A DNA stretch of 64,000 nt, from positions 25,692,554 to 25,756,553 of the forward strand of contig NC_079895.1 of assembly GCF_024868665.1 (NCBI RefSeq), written 5' to 3'. A model generated the notes under the pieces. The model was given only the letters and a program-made list of their open reading frames with translations. It did not search any database and was not told the origin of the DNA. The DNA is from Triplophysa rosa. Taxonomy: Eukaryota > Chordata > Actinopteri > Cypriniformes > Nemacheilidae. Positions 1-11,700 of this stretch are shown one piece after another (position 1 is the stretch's first letter; the number at the start of each line of letters is the position of its first letter). Position numbers and translations under genes: made by a program.

Positions 1-406
1 GTTTAAACTAATCCCTGTCTGGGAAACCGCCCCCAAAAGTTCCCATAAAGTGATCGTTCACCCAAAAATGAAAGATCTGCCATCATTTACTCACTTCAAA
101 CCTGTCGGACTTTCTTTCTTCCACAAAACACAAAAGAAGATATTTTGAAGAATGTTTTTAACTGGCCCCCATTCACTTGCTTTGGTTAAGTGTCCATACA
201 ACAGAGGTGAATGGATGCCGCAGCTGTTCGGTTACACACTCTCTTCAAACTATCTTCTTTTGTGTTGACGACTTCATTTTCATTTTTGGGTGAACTATCA
301 CTACACGTAAGTCTTCACACGAGTAAGGTAAATATCACCATGTCACAGATGCTGTTATCAATCCTAAATTAGATTTGACCCGGATTATTACTTCAAATGT
401 TCCTAC
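1..406. other. mylk intron (5' part of the intron after coding exon 18)
   Basis: No exon seen. Mostly a copy of the dispersed TTCACCC element (46-303). Confidence 0.7.
46..303. repeat. Dispersed element with TTCACCCAAAAATGAAA end (copy 1)
   Basis: Starts tgatcgTTCACCCAAAAATG with CATCATTTACTCAC, holds the AACACAAAAGAAGATATTTT segment, and ends TTTTTGGGTGAACTATCA. The inverted ends (TTCACCC / GGGTGAA) mark a terminal-inverted-repeat element. At least seven further copies occur in this window, in both genes and between them. Confidence 0.8.
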
Positions 407-454
407 CTTGTTTTGGCAGCGTTTTCGGTTGCGGTTTCTTTATTTTGGCCTCAT
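407..454 (-). CDS. mylk: mylk coding exon 18: Lys/Pro linker before Ig8 (last exon in window)
   Basis: 48 nt, acceptor gttaactgcag|ATGAGG and donor ACAAG|gtagga, phase 1 in and phase 1 out. With split codons it reads EAKIKKPQPKTLPKQ, close to mammalian DATVKKKPAPKTPPKA, which precedes the Ig8 sequence PPQIIQFPED. Good pyrimidine tract (tttcttgtattgttaactgcag). The gene continues past position 1, where Ig8, FN3, the kinase domain and the C-terminal telokin Ig are expected. Confidence 0.82.
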
Positions 455-3400
455 CTGCAGTTAACAATACAAGAAACAAAACAAGTTCACTTTCACCTGA
501 CACGTTGGGCAGTTTCACAGAGAACATGAGATGAACATACAACATTAGCCTCGCCACATAGACAAGGATTATAAACCCAATGTGTCTCACAAGCAAGAGA
601 TTATTCAAATGTTCAAAATCCATATTCCATTGAAAAACTGGAGACAAAAATGAAGACATTTTACACAGTTCTCTTTAATCCTATACGATTGTGACTAGAC
701 AATAATAGATTCAATTAATGACCACTGTACTGGAAAATAAACACTGGTCAATATAAGGGAAAAACAATTCAGGGTTTATTTTATGATAATGATCATCTGA
801 ACGTACACACATACTGCACATGTTTACATGTCAATCAGATCGACACGTAGATTTCAAGTATTTGAGGGAATGTAGACTCGAGATGTTTTCTCTGGATGTT
901 CTAAGAGAGATCAGCTGCTAAGGTTCTTTGCTTTTGGCCTTTTTTGGTCATACTAAAAATATCCCCCAAGAATCCAGGAAATAACTCCCGGCACTATTTA
1001 TTTTGCTTCTGATTGCTGTCGTGAAACAACGTGAAGGCAAAGCCAACGAACACAGAGTAGTGCCGTGGAAATGAAACGATTCTGATCTGTAGAAACGTTC
1101 AAATGTTTTTTTCAGTCTGTTGTAAGACGTTCCGATTTCATCCTTCTCGAGAAGAGACTAGAGCGATATGTACAGACGAAAACATAAGAGATTTGACAGT
1201 GGACCACATATAGCAACTAAAAACTGAAACATACACACAGAGAGCTATAGCATCCCCGCTTTTATGTTCCACTGTTTAGTCTGCATACATCAAAGATATA
1301 CGTTTAAAGTCCTGACAACACCTGGAAGAACAGATCATCTTTGCCCTCTGCTGCTTTTTAAACAAATCCGCTGATATAAATCTACTTCACAATGTCAACC
1401 GACACTGAAGACAAGCAGATTGTCAGAGAGTGTAGTCAAAAGAAGACACAAATCTAAAAAGGACGATCACTGATGCTATACTCATTCTGCCCATAATAAC
1501 ATCATTTCACAATGCTATAATAGTTCAACGTATATTGGACTGTAGATCTGGATAGTTCACCCAAAAATGAAAAAATATTGTATCATTTCTTTTGTTCTGT
1601 TGAACACAAAATTTGATATTTTGAAGAATTTAGGAAAACAAACTATTATCATTTTAAATTTGCCTACCTCTCAGTTGCTAATGTGTTCTGAATAACTTTA
1701 TTTGTGTTTATCAGAACAAACAAAATATGGGTTTGAAACATAATTCATGACAGAATTTTCATTTTGTGGTGAACTATCCCTTTAAGCTGTGTTGGGGTGT
1801 TTTAAGTGATGACTAGGTGGCTGCTTATTGGTATAAATGGTCAAAACAGCCCACCCCCATTTGTTATTGATACTTCTCGCTCTAGATTTGTCTCAAACCT
1901 TTCCTTAGAAAAATCTGATTGGTCAAACAACAAGCTAAAAAAAAGTAAATGTCTGCTCATCAACGTTTGAGGTGTCATTCATCATCAGTTTGTGGCACAA
2001 ACAGTGCAGGACGAGTTACTGTATGTACAGAAGTTTAGAGTCTTCAGATAAATTTTCCCGTCGCAGCGAACTGCAATGAATACCAATAAGCTACTCGGAC
2101 AAAGGAACAGAACAAACACAACATTTCTCGGATCATAAAATCACAGTTTCCATTAGCAGTCCCATTGAGTTCAACATCCATCAGATGTGCTTTGGGGGTA
2201 TTTCCATCATCTGATACATCACTGCTTCTTTTTTTAACGTTATCACTTTTAATCACAGATTTTCCATCACTCCAAATGCAATCGAGCCTCTGATGGAGGA
2301 AAAATTCCACCTTTATTGTCAACCAGCTCCAAAAGTAAAAGCACAAAAAGCAGAATCTGGTCAAAAATAAATGCAACAATGAATTCATGCTTGCATGACA
2401 GATGAGCATTAACACGGAATGAAAGACACATGACCGAGTTTGAAAGATCTACGAAATATAAAATGTCAAACCTAAAGGTTGGCTGTTAAAACTGCTTTTG
2501 TTTGCATGATTTTGGTACAAATGTACTCATGATCAGGCCAGGGCCCCCTCGTGCTCATGGTAGTCAAGGGCACTGGCCCCATTGGCCCGGTCAGTAATCC
2601 ATCCCTGCCCGTTCTTTAAAAGGCACAAAAGTAGATACAGGCACACAAAATGAATTCCCGCAGCTACTGACGATATATCAAAGTCTTACTGTATGAAGCA
2701 AAAGAATCTGTGCAAGAAACTGATTATTATTTACAACATCATCACTGGCAATCCATAGCCTCGGGCAAACAGTCATGTCATTACATGTCAGAAATGATGT
2801 TATGAGCCTTTGAAATGCACTATGAAAAGGGAAGGCCACACGAAGGGTCGGCTCAGATAGAGAAAGCCACATTGCTTTTTATTATACGGGGCAGTTGAAT
2901 GCTTCAATCTGATTGGTTGGCAAACGTTCTTTGGGTATGCATTAACTTTACGACCAAAATATGAAATGCAGGGTATGCATCAGTAAATAATCGTGTAATC
3001 ATTATCACGTTGTAATGATCTGTTTCTCGGGCAGAATACATTCTCATAGTGTCTAGAATACATTCAAAATGCGACTTCGTATAAGGTGGCCTAGCTGAGG
3101 AGTGCACTCTCATGTGTGAAAATGCTATTTAGATAAGTTTGCAGATAAGATCGAACATATGAGGCGGATATCTGAAACGAGAACGGGTTTGATTAGTCCA
3201 GTGTAAATGAATGTTCCGTTTGTTATTTAAATAGTCTTTCAGTTCAAGTTTATTTCCCCGAGAAGACATGTCGCTTAATAGTTGAGCGCACACCGGCAGC
3301 TTCAGCTGATGTACAGCATAGTGTTCGCCAATGTACGAGGAAAAGAAATACACCTACCAGTGTACAAAAGCTTTTTAAAACACTGAAGAATGTTCGGCAT

Positions 3401-3645
3401 GTCAGAAAACATTGATGTTAGGCAATACTCCTCACGGTCAAGTTCTGAATGAGCCCATATATAGAAGTTTGTGTGGGTCAGTCCTGATCTCTCCATCAGC
3501 TCTCAGAGATTGTGTTCTGCTCTCTCTTTAGATTCCATTCAAACTGTAGTTTTCTCACAATGTTCTTTATTGGCTTTGTTTTACATTAAACCCATGTGAG
3601 AGTCAAACAGCTCCAACAGACTGTCAAACACCTCATTTAATGAGC

Positions 3646-3725
<80 letters not shown>

Positions 3726-4632
3726 TNNNNNNNNNNNNNNNNNNNNNNNNNNNNNNNNNNNNNNNNNNNNNNNNNNNNNNNNNNNNNNNNNNNNNNNNNN
3801 NNNNNNNNNNNNNNNNNNNNNNNNNNNNNNNNNNNNNNNNNNNNNNNNNNNNNNNNNNNNNNNNNNNNNNNNNNNNNNNNNNNNNNNNNNNNNNNNNNNN
3901 NNNNNNNNNNNNNNNNNNNNNNNNNNNNNNNNNNNNNNNNNNNNNNNNNNNNNNNNNNNNNNNNNNNNNNNNNNNNNNNNNNNNNNNNNNNNNNNNNNNN
4001 NNNNNNNNNNNNNNNNNNNNNNNNNNNNNNNNNNNNNNNNNNNNNNNNNNNNNNNNNNNNNNNNNNNNNNNNNNNNNNNNNNNNNNNNNNNNNNNNNNNN
4101 NNNNNNNNNNNNNNNNNNNNNNNNNNNNNNNNNNNNNNNNNNNNNNNNNNNNNNNNNNNNNNNNNNNNNNNNNNNNNNNNNNNNNNNNNNNNNNNNNNNN
4201 NNNNNNNNNNNNNNNNNNNNNNNNNNNNNNNNNNNNNNNNNNNNNNNNNNNNNNNNNNNNNNNNNNNNNNNNNNNNNNNNNNNNNNNNNNNNNNNNNNNN
4301 NNNNNNNNNNNNNNNNNNNNNNNNNNNNNNNNNNNNNNNNNNNNNNNNNNNNNNNNNNNNNNNNNNNNNNNNNNNNNNNNNNNNNNNNNNNNNNNNNNNN
4401 NNNNNNNNNNNNNNNNNNNNNNNNNNNNNNNNNNNNNNNNNNNNNNNNNNNNNNNNNNNNNNNNNNNNNNNNNNNNNNNNNNNNNNNNNNNNNNNNNNNN
4501 NNNNNNNNNNNNNNNNNNNNNNNNNNNNNNNNNNNNNNNNNNNNNNNNNNNNNNNNNNNNNNNNNNNNNNNNNNNNNNNNNNNNNNNNNNNNNNNNNNNN
4601 NNNNNNNNNNNNNNNNNNNNNNNNNNNNNNNN

Positions 4633-4680
<48 letters not shown>

Positions 4681-4894
4681 TCGTTCGTTCGTTCGTTCGT
4701 TCGTTCGGTCTGTCTGTCTGTCTGTCTGTCTTTCTTTCATTCTTTCTTTCTTTCTTTCTTTCTTTTGTTCGTTCGTGTTTTCGTTTGGTCGGTCGGTCTG
4801 TCTCTCTCTCTCTCTCTCTTTCGCTCTTTCTTTCTTTCTTTTCTGTCTGTCTGTCTCTTTCTGTCTGTCTCTTTCTGTCTTTCTTTCTATCTTT

Positions 4895-4943
<49 letters not shown>

Positions 4944-4978
4944 CGTTCGTTCGTTCGGTCTGTCTGTCTGTCTCTCTG

Positions 4979-5058
<80 letters not shown>

Positions 5059-5258
5059 TTCTGTCTGTCTGTCTGTGTCTCTTTCTGTCTTTCTGTCTGT
5101 CTGTCTGTCTGTCTTTCTCTCTTTCGTTCGTTCGTTCAGTCGGTCGGTCGGTCTGTCTCTCTCTCTTTGTCTCTTTCGCTCTTTCTTTCTTTTCTGTCTG
5201 TCTGTCTCTTTCTTTCTTTCTTTGTTTTCTGTCTGTCTGTCTGTCTCTTTCTGTCTGC

Positions 5259-5355
<97 letters not shown>

Positions 5356-5539
5356 TTCCTTCCTTCCTTCCTTCCTTCGTTCGTTCGTTCGTTCGTTCGG
5401 TCTGTCTGTCTGTCTCTTTCTGTCTATATGTCTGTCTGTCTGTCTGTCTCTTTCTGTCTGTCTGTCTTTCTTTCTTTCTTTCTTTCTTTCTATCTATCTA
5501 TCTATCTATCTTTCTTTTCTGTCTGTCTGTCTGTCGTTC

Positions 5540-5622
<83 letters not shown>

Positions 5623-5651
5623 GTCTGTCTGTCTGTCGTTCCTTCCTTCGT

Positions 5652-5714
<63 letters not shown>

Positions 5715-8700
5715 CTATCATTCTTTAGCTGTAGTGAAATTGTTTACAAAAGTTATTTGCAGCCTAAAAGTGTGTGTGTCACAGTGTGTCTGTAACCATG
5801 TGTGTGTGTGCACTGCAGTGGGAAAGGTTCACATCTCCCACGCCACTCCATATTGGGCTATAAAAAAAGGAAGTACATATTTTGGAAACTCACTCTCTGT
5901 GGTCGGGGTAGAGGGCTTCCTGCTTCGCTTATCAGCTGATGTGGAGACACTGGGATCTGAACACGGACACACAGGCGGATGGAGAGACAAATACAGAGAG
6001 CAAAAATTAGACAGAAGTCATGTGATTCCAATGAATACACCATTTTCTGCCTCCCTTAACTTCAATGTCAGCTAAAAAGTTCTCAAGCTGTCTGAGCTGC
6101 TTAATCATTTGAGAACCTATTGCTATGAGGAGCCAAACATATCAAAGTCACCTGTTGCTCTGTAAAAACCCAAAAGGAAAAGGTGCCATAGTAGAAAAAA
6201 ATGACAATGGTAGTCAAAATTGTTTGCTTTCCTACATTTCTACATTCTTCAAAATATCTTATTTTGTGTTCAACAAAACAACGAAAATGACAAAGAAATG
6301 TTTCCTACTATGGTCAATGGTGGCCAAGAAATGTTTGGTCACAAACATTCTTCCAAATATTTTTCTCTGTGTTCATCAGAACAAAGCCATTCATACAGAC
6401 TTGGAACATAATAATCTAATAAATCATCTTTGGGTGAACTGATCCTTTAAAGGAGTAGTTCACTTCAAAATAAACCCCCATTGACTTTCCATAGTCATTT
6501 TTAATCCTACTATGGAACGTCAACGGGGGCTTATTTTAAAAAGTGAACTCCTTGAAGTTTTTAACTTTTTGCTGAAAAGGATGTTAGGAATGTGGACAAA
6601 CTTTCAGCTGAAAGACATTTTTTCTCTTCATCCAAGACATAATAAGTGAATGAGCAAACACATGGTCCACTTCCTTCTGCAAAGTCAAAAAGTAGGAGTG
6701 CTACATTTCTTGATACCTATATCACGTTCGTTCAAAAGAGGCACTTGTTTCAGTTTTGTTACTTTTTACCATTTGAAATTTGACGGAGCTCCCGAGGCCT
6801 CTATAGACCGTTTCATAGGACGCGCGCGTGCCTGACCCCCGTTAACTTCCGGTTTGTGTTTGGCTATAGTGTCTAATAATATAACTATTTATATTTTATT
6901 TAATTTATGTTCATTTTAATTTCTATTATTATTTTACTTTGTAATAATTGTATTAAATAAACGATATGTTGAATTTTGCTGTATGTTCATTTTATTAAAT
7001 AAAAGTTTGTTGAATGGGTCCTGCAGTTTGGTCGCATTTAAAGAAAGCGTATGGAACACTGACATCTAGCGGTTGAGCTTGGTATCGCAGTCTAAATACA
7101 AAATATTGGAGAGACAAGTTTAGCCAAGTAACGGTCTTCTCGTTTTCTTTTGATTGTTATCAGAAATAATCTACAGGCACTCTATTGTTTGTGAATGTGT
7201 ACCGGAAGTTCAGTTGGGGGGGTCACAAAAGTGCGCATGCACAGTAACGTTTGTTTATGTTGTTAAGAGGAAACCGTCTATAAGTCAGCCATACTGTAAG
7301 TGTTAATCCAAGGCATCCTGTTTTTTGATTACCGAGGATTCAAACACACTACTCATTTCACATACTATATAGTATGGAAGTAGGCATAATTCGGACACAG
7401 GGGCAGTGTTAGTGACTACCGCAGCCTGAGCTGGTCAGTAATTACCAGAAGTTTCAGAACTCAGGGAGAGACTCTGGGGAGAGAGTCAGATACATTGCCC
7501 TGCCCAAAACAGGCAGCTAAAAACCGTAATATTCCCAAATTAACCAATGTTCTTATGAATATGAATCTTGGTGAAAAACCAGGCATTAACTTTAATATAT
7601 GAATATACTTTAAAAATACTTTTAAAAAATACAACATTTGAAGTAGAATACTGACAATAGAATTTGATGATACGAAACATGGTGTCTGACTCATACTGTT
7701 AACCTTGTCTTGCATAGTCAGACAACTCAGCCCATCAGACTGGTGCTAAAAAGGGACAGTTAACCCCAAAATAAAAATTCTTTCATCATTTACACACACC
7801 CATATCATTCCAAACCTGTGTGTCTTTCTTCTGCAGAACACAAAAGAAGATATTTTGAAGAACGTTGATACAGTTGCCCCCCAGACTTCCACTATATGGA
7901 CACAAAGCACTGAGACGTTTCTAAACATATCTTCTTTTGTGTTCCACAGAAGAGTCATATACAGGTTTTGAGTGACAAGAGGGTAAATCAATGATCCCTT
8001 TAATAGTTTGAGAAAATAACACTTCAATTAAAGCCTTTACGTTTAATGCATTATAAAGGGTTATTAAAGGGTGTGATGCATTATATTTATCATACATTAT
8101 AATTGTTCATAATGTGTGTTGTAATACATTAAATGTTCTTGTAAAGAATTATAACCAAATTCAAAATGCAAAGTGTAACAAGGAATTGATTAGTGTTATA
8201 TTGTATTATGTAGTTAGACATTACCGTGCATTATACGGCATAATTAATACATTAAAACGACTTTTATAATGCACTATACATATATGCTTTAAGTAAAGTG
8301 TTACCAGAAAGTCTTCTAGTTTTGGACAGTTGCAGATGTACTAAAGTATTGGAACGTGAGGTTTACCCACCATCCACTAGGACCATACAGGAACACTCTT
8401 CCCTGCCCTCGCTTGTCTCTGCTCTGCAAACATACTGTCCATCATCCTCAAGAAGCGCTTTATCAATGCACAGAGAGCACTGACCACCTATTCACAAAAA
8501 CACACAGGGTTAAGGGTTGTTTGGCTAAATTGATTTCTACAGAAAAAAATGACTTGACCTGTAAAGAAAAAAGAAAAAAATGAGACAGAAAAATGAAAAT
8601 GGCAAATGTCACAGACCCTGTTGTTGCTGTTCAATGGCTGTTAGCAAAAGTTTAGATATTTCTCATTTGTTATATCAACCCCTAGCATCGCATATTCATG

Positions 8701-11700
8701 AAATTTGGCATTTGTCTAAAGAATGTCCTGTTGTTCATGTGTGTCAAGTTTTGTGAAGTTCAGGTATTGCGCTCACAGGCCAAATTGTATTAAACTAATC
8801 AACATTCCATATATATTTCTACCGTATTTGTAACTTTTTTTATTATTCTCTTTATCATGGTAATGACATTTTATATGATTTAAAGTCCCAGTGAAATTAA
8901 AAATTACAATGCATATTTTTTCATGAAATATTGCAGCATTTATTGTAAATAGTTTATCAATGTGGGTCATTCTCTTTTTAAAATTCGTGTGCCCTCATAA
9001 TCTTCAGTTAAAATCTGAAAATGCACTTCCTTCCTGTAATGACTATCCATCTTATATTACATATGTTAGATGGCTTGGGCGGAGCATCCGTTAACTCCTC
9101 CCCTTCAACTGTCAGTCTGCTGCCAGTTTCACTTCAAAATGCAACGGCTGTTTTTAAACATCCAATCAAATCGCAGAGAAAGACGAAAGCCACGCCCACT
9201 GTTTTTTTCTCATTAGAATATCCAGATCACTCTGAAACGCGTCAAAATACAGAAGTAAATCAATGGCAACTTCCGGTTCACAGGGACTTTAAACAAAAAG
9301 CCTAGTTCAAAAATGGTCAAAGAAGTGAAAATGTTCATATGACCAGTTTCAGAGTTATTAGAGAGAATGTGATTATAGTATGACCCCTGGGACAACGTTT
9401 GCTACTCATCTGGACACTACACAAATTTCATAATGATCAGCTATAAATATTTCATTCTAAAATGTTATTAGCTGCTGATGCCATTTTTGTTCCTTTGTCC
9501 AGCTCTTAAGGTCCAGTGTGTAATTTTTGGAGGAAATATTGACAGAAATGCAATATTATATACATAACTATGTGTTCATAGGTGTATAAAGACCTTACAT
9601 CCTGAAGCGTTATGTTTTTATTACCTTAGAGCTATTTCTAGCTACATGCACATGCATATTTCTCTTACATGGAATTCACCATGTTGTTTCTACAGTAGCC
9701 CTAAATGGACAAACTACTCTACTGAGCGCGGTTCGTAAAAACGTGATCTCCTTCGGCAAAGAAGCGAAGGCATGACGACATCTTAGTCTTGTGTCAGCCA
9801 CCATAGTGCTTCGAAAGGGAGGGGGAGGGATGGAGTGAGCCATTGGTTGCAATTCACCACCTCACCGGTAGATGCCCAAAATTTCCTACACTGGATAGCA
9901 CTTGTGCCAAAGAAGATACATTTGGTGTTTGGGCACCTAAAAATGTGTTGACACTTGGGCAAGAGTACAATAACATGCTGTCGATAGAGCTCTTAATGTC
10001 TTATTTACATAATCATATAATGAAAGATTGAGATACAGGGACAAAACACAGATTACATTTTACAGGGGAAACCAGCAAACTCATATCTCTTCCCCCACGT
10101 TTGTGTTTTTTTCAGGAATAAATATCATCATTTTTATGGCCCTATTACATCAGGAATGCCTGGCATTATAAATGTGACCCTGGACCACAAAACCAGTCAT
10201 AAGGGTCAATTTTTTTAAATTGAAATGAGCTATAGTGACTACTAAAAGAATAGAAATGAGATTAAAAAATGTTTATAAAGGCACACTCATGAGAGACTTC
10301 CTACATCAAGAACTTAGGCATGACAACATAAGATCTTCTACATATACATGCATATGCACAGGAAAAAGACATGAATGATAGCAAAGCAGCTTTAACATTT
10401 TTTTTATAAATTCTTTCTGAAGTAAAAGTGAGAAACTAAAATGCAGCACTTACCTTCATTGGTAATAACAATGAATTTCGATGGTTTGATGAGTTTCCCG
10501 TCAAGGGTCCATGTGACCTTGGCAGGCGATTCAGAAGAAAGTTGGCACTGTAGATGCAAACGTTCCCCATCCAGCACTGTCACATCACTCAGTTTCTGTG
10601 TAAAAACTGGTTCTTTCCTTCCACCTGCCCTTGCTTTCTCCTTCACCCCTCCATCCACACAGTTAACATCGTTTTCCTTTCCCGTGCCGTCTTTTAACGG
10701 TGGCCTTTCTCCGTTCCTCTCCTGGCTCTGTTGCTTTTTCTTGTTTCCTAACACTGACCTAAAGTCTACAACTTCGTTTTTGTTGGGTTGAGTGTTTGTT
10801 AACGATCCAGGAGCAGGTTTCGGGGTTCCCGGGGTTCCTTTCTTTCCCAGCACGGCCCTGAAGTCCACCTGCTGGGGAGAGTTGACCTTCCGCTCTTCTT
10901 CCGACTGGGTCTTGGGCTTGATCTGCCGTTGGAGGCTCCCTCTGAAGTCCATCTGCTCAGCAGTGATCTCCTTCAGGTCTTCCTCAGAGACGCTCTTCGT
11001 GGCGACCTTGCGGCCCAGAACGGTTCGGAAGTCGATCTGCTCAGCCTCCTGCTGTCGGATCTGGTCTTCCCGATGCTCTTTGGTTTCCACGCGCCTTTTG
11101 AGACGCCCGTGGGTGGCCTCGTTCTCCTCCCAATCCGGAACGTCACGGTCCCAGAGTGGCTCGGAGCACAGTGAGGCAGGTCTGTCGCTCTGTCCTCCCT
11201 TGCCCGGAGCAGTCCTCTCCACCTCTTGGCTGCCGCAGGACAAGTGGAGAAAAAATTGCAGAAAAGTTTAATGCTCCAGCAAGCTCAGCCCACACTGGAG
11301 AGCAGCATAATTGGGGGGGAGAGTTAGTTCAAGACGACAGAGTTACATCACAGATGACTTCAGAGACCTTATAGGGAAATGAGCTTCTCTTTAGACAACA
11401 GCACAGATGAGCGAGGAAGCATAAACAGAGTGTTTGGTTATATAGGGAGATTATGTCCATTAAGTGCAGGGGTTAAAGGGGCAGCGGGTGTAAATATAGC
11501 TTTGGGGCAGAGGGAAGCAAGAATAGAAGGGGAATGTACCGTTTATGAGAATCGTCACCAGATGGCACAGAGCTCTCAATGATGTGCAGGGTGGCCACTG
11601 ATTTGCACTCTCCTACTTTATTTCTGAGAACAACAAAAACTTAATTACAACACTTTGACTCATTGAAATACTTTCAAACACTCATCTTTCCTGGAATCTG

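Larger units (their letters stand above)
2270..8366. other. mylk intron with microsatellite, gap and repeats
   Basis: Holds the CTTT tract and assembly gap (3646-5727) and repeats at 6180-6451 and 7748-8003. The remainder is AT-rich with no convincing exon. The missing linker exon, if not the 2145-2269 candidate, could be hidden here or in the gap. Confidence 0.6.

Noticed and set aside
3637..6075. Long open frames across the tetranucleotide tract (SFFLSFFL and KERKKERK)
   Set aside because: They arise from a 4-bp repeat with no stops in several frames and span a run of N.
10441..11374. Plus-strand frames opposite the DFRxxL exon
   Set aside because: Antisense shadows of a GC-rich mylk exon with clear homology on the minus strand.
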